From assembly GCA_002286715.1 (NCBI GenBank), contig NSJX01000021.1, forward strand, positions 357,544 to 421,543: a stretch of DNA of 64,000 nucleotides. The letters run 5' to 3'. The notes under the pieces were generated by a model. That model was not told where the DNA came from and ran no database searches. It saw nothing but the letters and a program-made list of their open reading frames with translations. Below, one piece after another: positions 58,941-64,000 of this stretch; the first letter of the stretch is position 1; the number at the start of each line of letters is the position of its first letter. This stretch comes from Dentipellis sp. KUC8613 (taxonomy: Eukaryota; Basidiomycota; Agaricomycetes; Russulales; Hericiaceae). Made by a program: the position numbers and the translations under genes.

Positions 58941-59104
58941 CCTCAGTGATTTCCCCATTTATTCACTGAGGTGAGCTATTCTTATACCCTATGTCGAGCT
59001 TCTATTCTGATGTACCTTAGTCCTCGTCTCTCGTTCTAGGTACATCGTGCTTCATATAGAGTGATTTCCCCATTTATTCACTGAGTCCTCGTCTCTCGTT
59101 CTAG
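58941..59104 (+). repeat. duplicated hairpin and tail motif upstream of the copia ORF
   Basis: A 26-nt element occurs twice, at 58945-58970 and 59060-59085, with no mismatch. In the first copy its flanks extend to a 9-bp inverted repeat, CCTCAGTGA and TCACTGAGG, around a 13-nt loop (58941-58971). A second 19-nt motif, TCCTCGTCTCTCGTTCTAG, is found at 59021-59039 and 59086-59104. In the second block the two motifs are fused directly. This lies just before the gag-pol ATG and is probably the leader or remnant LTR of the retrotransposon. No matching copy is seen downstream of the ORF. Confidence 0.75.
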
Positions 59105-59135
59105 TAATTCTACAGGTTATTGGGCCCCTGCTACA

Positions 59136-62100
59136 ATGTCCACACAGTCATTATCCACAGATACCCTCCCTTCCTCTGTCCCGAAGCTCGACACCCGTGG
59201 TGCAAACTGGGCAATCTTCTCCGCTCGCTTCCAGATCGCCATCGAGGCGAAAGGAAAGTGGGGCCACTTTGATGGCACAGAGCCGTGCCCGGTCTTCACG
59301 GATTCTCCTCTCACCGAAACGCAAGCGGACCAGCTCGCCGTGTGGGAGAAGGACGAACGGACGGCTCGCTACCTGCTGACTCAGCGTCTCCCCGACGCCA
59401 CACTGGTCCGCACGCAGAAGTTCCTCTTGGTTGCTGAGAAGTGGACTGCCATCGTCCAGGAGTACACGCTGAAGGGCACGTATGCTCAGACCGACATGCG
59501 CCGCAAGTTCATGGAGTCTCGCTGCCCCGCTAAGGGCGATGTTCGTCAGTTCCTGAACGACCTGAGCCTGAAACGGGAGGAGATCGCAACCGTTGGTGTC
59601 ATCATCAATGACGACGATTTCCGCTCGATGATCTTGTCCAGCCTACCGGACAATCTCGCCAGCTTCGCCGCAAATCAACTCACAGTCGTGCGAATGATGT
59701 TGCCTACCGTTCAGGTTGACCCGGACTTCTTGATCAACATTGTCTCCGAGGAGTATGATCGCCAGAGGCTGAAGCATGGCTCTCGCGGAAACTCCGGATC
59801 AAAGGCCGATCGTGATCCTGATGGCGCCGAGGCTCTTGCTGTCACCACCAAGGATCGCGACCACAAACCACGAGGCGTCTGCTGGAACTGCCAGAAGAAG
59901 GGACATTTTCGGTCAGACTGCCCGGAGCCGACCAAGAAGAAGGCAGGTGGGAAGGCTGGAGGTGTAACGGCTGGAGACTCTGCCAATGCTGTTGAGGTCG
60001 AAGATGGGGTGTGGGCCGTCAGTGATGAATCCGATGCGGAATACATGCCGGACCTTGAGTCGGTCGCCGACAGTGATGAGGAGGGCTACGACAGCATGCC
60101 AGGCCTCGAATCTGCCAGCGACAGCGACAACGACGACGAAGGTGGCACCTCACTCTCTTACCACTCTGCTCGCAGTGATTTGTCCTCGGACGACGAGTAC
60201 TGGCTGAGCGAAAGCGATGACGAAGACGCAACTTCACCGCGTCTTGCCGCTGTAGAGGTATCGCACAGGCCTTACAATGGGAGCAACTGGTTCACGCTGC
60301 ACACACCTGATGACACTGCGCTGGAGTCGGATGCGGATTCTGATGTCTCGGATGCTGAGGTTCTCGAGGAGATCGCACATGTTGCTGCTGGCGACTCGAG
60401 CAGCGGAGACGGGCCTTGCAAGGCTCTGATGGATTCAGGATCTTCGCGACACATCTCTCCTTATCGCAAGGACTTCGACAACTTTGTTGAGATCGAGCCA
60501 AAGCTGCTGAAGGCAGCGAACAAGGAGACTTTCGCAGCGACGGGCACCGGAGACCTGGTCCTGGAGTTACCAGATGGTGTCGATATGTCGAAGCTGACCC
60601 TCACTGAAGTCTTGTACTCACCAGAGGTTGGCTACACCTTGGTGTCGGTAGGCCGCCTGGACGAGCGCGGCTACTCAACGACTTTCGGCGACGGGAAGTG
60701 TGAAGTCCGCGGGCCCGATGGGGAGCTCGTTGGGACTATCCCACGTACGGGAAATGGGCTGTATCGTGTCCTGCAGGAGCAGGATGTTAGTGCGGCAGCT
60801 GTAGAGGAAGACAAGATTACCTTCATGGAGCTTCACCGGCGCATGGGCCACATCGCGCCCAGCGCGGCGAAGCGTCTTCTCGACAAAGGCTTTGTCACTG
60901 GCCTATGTCTTGATACATCTTCTGAAGAGCCCACTTTCTGCGAGTCATGCATCTATGCGAAGGCGACGCACAAGCCTATCCCGAAGGAGCGCATCAGCGA
61001 GCGCCGCACGGAGTTTGGCGACAAGGTGCATACCGACGTCTGGGGCCCGGCTCCCAAAGCCACCCTAGGGGCACGTCGTTACTATATCACCTTCACCGAC
61101 GATGCAACCCGGTACACGCACCTGTATCTGCTTCGGACCAAAGATCAGGCCTTCGAAGCATATTGCAAGTACGAGGCGTGGTGCGTGACGAACAAGGATC
61201 GCAAGATCAAGGTCTTGCACTCTGATCGAGGCGGTGAATACCTATCGAAAGAGTTCAGCGCACATCTCAAGGCTGCAGGCACACGTCAAAAGCTTACCGT
61301 TCATGATACACCCGAGGAGAATGGGATCGCGGAGCGTGTTAATCGCACGATCCCTGAGTGTGCTCGTGCTATGTTGCACGCGAGCGGCCTCCCGAAGTTT
61401 CTGTGGGGCAAGGCGATGAAACACGCCACGTTCTTGAAGAACCGCACGTCGACGCGCGCGCTCGAAGGCAAGACACCATACGAAGCCTTGAACCGCCAGA
61501 AGCCCAACTTGCGCGGGTTGCACGAGTGGGGCTGTCGTGTCTGGGTACATGATCCGTCGGGCTCAAAGCTCGAGCCGCGTGCTCGTGAGGGGCGATGGGT
61601 GGGTTACGATTCGGAGTCGAAGGGGTCTCGGGTGTACTGGCCGTCGAAGAAGACAATCACCGTGGAGCACAGCGTGTATTTCGACGACACGCGCTCGTCC
61701 GATGTTCGTCTCGAGGGGGAGAACTTGGAAATATCAGGGTCAGGTCAGTCAAACGAGCCGATTTCGGACCCACCTGCAGCCCCCGAAGCGCCGTCATCCA
61801 CTACCCAAGCTGCTCCATCCACCCCCAGCCCCATTCCTACAACTCCAGCTGATACCCCAAAGCCCCCGGAGGTCGTTGTTGATGCACCTGGGAGCGGAGA
61901 AAGCGAGAACGAACACGAACAGGGCCGGGGCAGACACATTCGCAGGCCCAGCGCACGCGTTCGATCGTTGCTCACAGGAGAGGGCCGTTCTTCGCACTGG
62001 CGCTCTGACCCGGTCATTCCGAGAGGGATCCGCGTCCCACCTGCTGTGGTTGAGGATGCGAGGCGTGAGGGGGAGAGCGAGGACGTCGAGGACGTCCATG

Positions 62101-62687
62101 CACTTGTCATGGAGACGAGTGATGCGGAAGCGCTCGAACCACGAACGCTGGCAGAGGCCCGGCGCCGGCCGGACTGGCCGAGTTGGGAAGCCGCAATCCA
62201 AGAGGAGCTTGAAACGCTCCGCAAGGCTGGGACGTGGGTCATGGAGAACGCTCCGAGCGGCGCGAACGTCGTGGGCTCCAAGTGGGTTTTCAAGGCCAAG
62301 AAGGATGCTGCAGGCAACGTCATGCGACACAAGGCTCGCCTGGTCGCACAGGGCTTCAGCCAGGTGCCCGGTGTCGACTATTTCGACACATATGCACCCG
62401 TTGCAAAGCTCCCGTCTGTGCGCACGGTACTTGCTCTCGCCACGCAGCAAGACCTCGAGCTTGACCAGATCGACATCAAGGGCGCATACCTCAACGGAGA
62501 ACTGACGGCCGACGAGGTGATCTACATGAAGCATCCTCCGGGTTATACCCCTGCAGACGCTGAGGGCCGCGTTCTGCGTCTTCGCAAAACGTTGTACGGC
62601 CTGAAGCAGTCGGGTCGCAGGTGGTACCAGAACACCCTTGTCAGTAGATTACATCTGTACCATACGGACCACCCGATGTGCAAATAA
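59136..62687 (+). mobile_element. Ty1/copia-type LTR retrotransposon gag-pol, 3'-truncated
   Basis: One open frame of 1183 codons. Gag-like N-terminus, then a CCHC zinc knuckle (CWNCQKKGHFRSDC, about residues 249-262). An acidic spacer follows, then an aspartic protease site ALMDSGSSRH. The integrase has an HHCC region (LHRRMGH ... CESC) and the catalytic D-D-E in VHTDVWGP, LHSDRGGEY and PEENGIAERVNRTI. Reverse transcriptase begins at about 62150 with SKWVFKAKKDAAGNVMRHKA, LVAQGFSQVPGVDYFDTYAP and LDQIDIKGAYLNGEL. Homology stops after YGLKQSGRRWYQN (about 62636). The YxDD catalytic box and RNase H are missing. The order PR-IN-RT shows copia. The last 17 codons belong to the sequence that follows the break. 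The lack of frame damage suggests a recent insertion. Non-autonomous. Confidence 0.92.
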
Positions 62688-62844
62688 AGAGTCATACACG
62701 GGCCAGCGGACGTCGGCTGATGGAAGACTGTAAGGCCATATACATGGATCAGCCGACGATGTGAGTGACCTCCTCGATTATGGATCAGCCGACGAGAGCC
62801 TATTCGATGCCGGATGAAGGATCTCGAATGCCGAACCGTCCTCC
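62637..62844. repeat. junction region with direct and inverted copies of ATCAGCCGACG
   Basis: ATGGATCAGCCGACGA occurs at 62744-62759 and 62780-62795, and an inverted CGTCGGCTGAT lies at 62711-62721. The same CAGCCGA/TCGGCTG words recur in the tandem array that follows. This begins right where retrotransposon homology ends. Confidence 0.65.
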
Positions 62845-63360
62845 ATGGCTGGGCTGATGACCTTTTCATTCCAGAGTGAATGGGTCGGCTGTCGAGGAAG
62901 CCAGCTGCCAGTTACCCCCTTTGAATTCTGGACAACATAGGTAAGCCGATGAGCCCTCATATCTATAAAATACGAATCGGCCGGACGGTACTGCTTTAAT
63001 GCCGACGGGGGTATTATGGGCTAGCAGTGGCTTACCATGTCTGGGCTGATGATTCTCTCAACTCCGACATAAACAGATCGGCTATCCGGGAGTCCATGTA
63101 TCGGCATTCCCCTCAAGGTTCATAGAGCATGAATGAGCCCATGAGCACTCAGATTCGTGAAACGTGAATCGGCCGGGGGCATTTATTTGATTCCGACAGG
63201 GGTATTATGAGCCTGCAGCAGCTTGATATGGCTGGGCTGATGATTCTCTCGACTCCGGCATAAACAGATCGGCTGTCCGGGGGGCCAGGTATCGTTATTT
63301 CCCCATTTTTGGTATGAAACGGGTGGACTCATAGCCGAAATTGAAGGTATTTGTCCAGCC
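62845..63360 (+). repeat. tandem repeat, period about 191-192 bp
   Basis: Three successive units start with ATGGCTGGGCTGATGA or ATGTCTGGGCTGATGA at 62845, 63037 and 63228, i.e. periods of 192 and 191 bp. Units share AAACAGATCGGCT, GAATCGGCCGG and GGGGTATTATG, in the same order. Units two and three are closer to each other than to the first; the third is cut short near 63360. No long open frame is conserved across units. Confidence 0.8.
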
Positions 63361-63403
63361 CCGAACAGGAATTTTTCGAATTGTGTGCCGTGTATGACCT
63401 GTG

Positions 63404-63516
63404 ATAGGTAGGCAGGCAGGCAGGTAGGTAAGTATGTGGGTAGGTAGGTAGGCAAGTAGGTGGGTAGGTAGGCAGGTAGGTAGGTAGGTAGGTAGGTAGG
63501 TAGGCAGGTAGGTAGG
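63404..63516 (+). repeat. TAGG-type tetranucleotide microsatellite
   Basis: About 28 units of TAGG/CAGG with scattered GTAAG and GTGGG variants. The longest pure run is near 63476-63503. It is not the fungal telomere unit TTAGGG. Confidence 0.9.
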
Positions 63517-63725
63517 AGTGCTTATTGGCTAGTGTATGGATCCGGAGTGCAATTTAATGCCGATGGATAAATGTCGGAGAGACATCTTGTCCTCGCAAAG
63601 ACCCCCGCCATCTTCTCGCGTCTCGTTCGAATATCTTCTGGTCATGAATCGCATCGGATGTCATGCGCAACTACACGGATAGATGCCGGAATCAGCTTTA
63701 ATGCCGATAAGAAGACGGAATGATC
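63517..63725. other. intergenic beside the microsatellite
   Basis: About 210 bp; nothing recognised. GCCGA words similar to those in the tandem array continue (AATGCCGATGG near 63556 and AATGCCGATAAG near 63700). Confidence 0.4.
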
Positions 63726-63815
63726 TCACTCAGAGACAAGTAGGAGCTCCGTCATATGTTCCACGAAAGCCGCAGCGTCCTCTGCGGTGTTGATGTTCTC
63801 GACCTCCTCCTTCAT
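63726..63815 (-). CDS. possible terminal exon of an unrecognised gene
   Basis: On the minus strand an acceptor-like CTTTTTTCAG is followed by a 29-codon open exon, MKEEVENINTAEDAAAFVEH and on to LLLVSE and TGA at 63726. The composition looks protein-like. The rest of the gene would lie beyond 63830, where only hexamer repeats are seen, so it may be a fragment. Not recognised. Confidence 0.25.
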   Translation of the reverse strand: MKEEVENINTAEDAAAFVEHMTELLLVSE

Positions 63816-63860
63816 CTGAAAAAAGCTAAATTTTTATAGCAAAGGGCCCAATTATCTGGA

Positions 63861-63974
63861 CTATGGTAGCTATGGTATGAGATGGTCACTATGGAGGGTT
63901 CCATAGCACCCATAGCAACCATAGATAGCCATGTTGTTCCATAGACCCGATAGGTCCTAGTCAAGTATCCATAG
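63861..63974. repeat. inverted array of CTATGG / CCATAG hexamers
   Basis: CTATGG occurs at 63861, 63870 and 63889. Then its reverse complement CCATAG occurs at 63901, 63910, 63919, 63939 and 63969. The switch of orientation between 63894 and 63901 allows a long imperfect hairpin. The window ends shortly after. Confidence 0.7.
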
Positions 63975-64000
63975 GACACATAGCCCATATATTTAATAGT

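Noticed and set aside
61537..62505. 322-codon plus-strand frame inside the retrotransposon
   Set aside because: It is an alternative frame of the copia polyprotein, which carries the integrase and RT motifs in the main frame.
63404..63516. Telomere or subtelomere repeat
   Set aside because: The unit is TAGG, not TTAGGG, and the run is short and degenerate inside unique sequence.

Overview
The window looks like nuclear DNA from a filamentous basidiomycete, most likely an Agaricomycete and perhaps a polypore. Genes are dense and split by many short GT-AG introns of about 50-70 nt. Third-codon positions are GC-rich. The protein repertoire is fungal: VTC1, MET2, LCL2 and an Agaricomycete-type family of F-box proteins. 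There are no operons, no CRISPR array and no bacterial features. Species assignment is inference.

Layout. 0.4-1.4 kb: ribosomal protein L10a (-). 1.9-5.8 kb: two F-box-type genes, the first truncated, flanking a multi-pass membrane protein gene (A). 6.3-17.3 kb: a housekeeping block with the ESCRT-III protein Vps60 (+), a Lys-rich nuclear protein (-), a synaptojanin-like Sac/5-phosphatase (+), splicing factor SF3A3 (-) and the DEAD-box helicase eIF4A3/FAL1 (+). The last two are divergent and 125 bp apart. 17.3-23.4 kb: a 6 kb stretch with no gene I recognise. 23.4-29.4 kb: SF3B6 (-), a secreted PEBP-like protein (-), LCL2 (-) and a cytochrome P450 (+). 30.1-39.2 kb: four minus-strand genes, namely a degenerate aminoglycoside-phosphotransferase-like protein, homoserine O-acetyltransferase (MET2), an SRA/YDG methyl-DNA reader and an O-methyltransferase. 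40.6-47.7 kb: a long disordered protein (+), a small putative mitochondrial protein (-), urease accessory protein UreF (+) and an aldo/keto reductase (-). 48.3-51.8 kb: two more copies (B and C) of the membrane family. 53.4-57.4 kb: VTC1 (-), THOC7 (+), a short-form tRNase Z (-) and an intron-containing tRNA-His (-). 57.4-64 kb: repeat-rich sequence with a relic of the membrane family, a 3'-truncated Ty1/copia element, a tandem repeat of about 191 bp, a TAGG microsatellite and an inverted array of CTATGG/CCATAG hexamers.

Themes. Four RNA-processing factors (SF3A3, eIF4A3, SF3B6, THOC7) and a tRNA 3'-end nuclease lie in the window, with no sign of operon-like control. The most original item is the membrane family A/B/C. 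All three genes share an intron placed exactly after the initiator ATG, a WTS-x-HP motif after the first membrane segment, and an LRRLP-x-GVF motif near the C-terminus. A fourth, decayed copy sits beside the retrotransposon. I do not recognise a function for this family.

All gene models were made by eye from splice signals and reading frames. Internal exon borders are reliable where stated; homology calls come from memory of family motifs, not from database searches.
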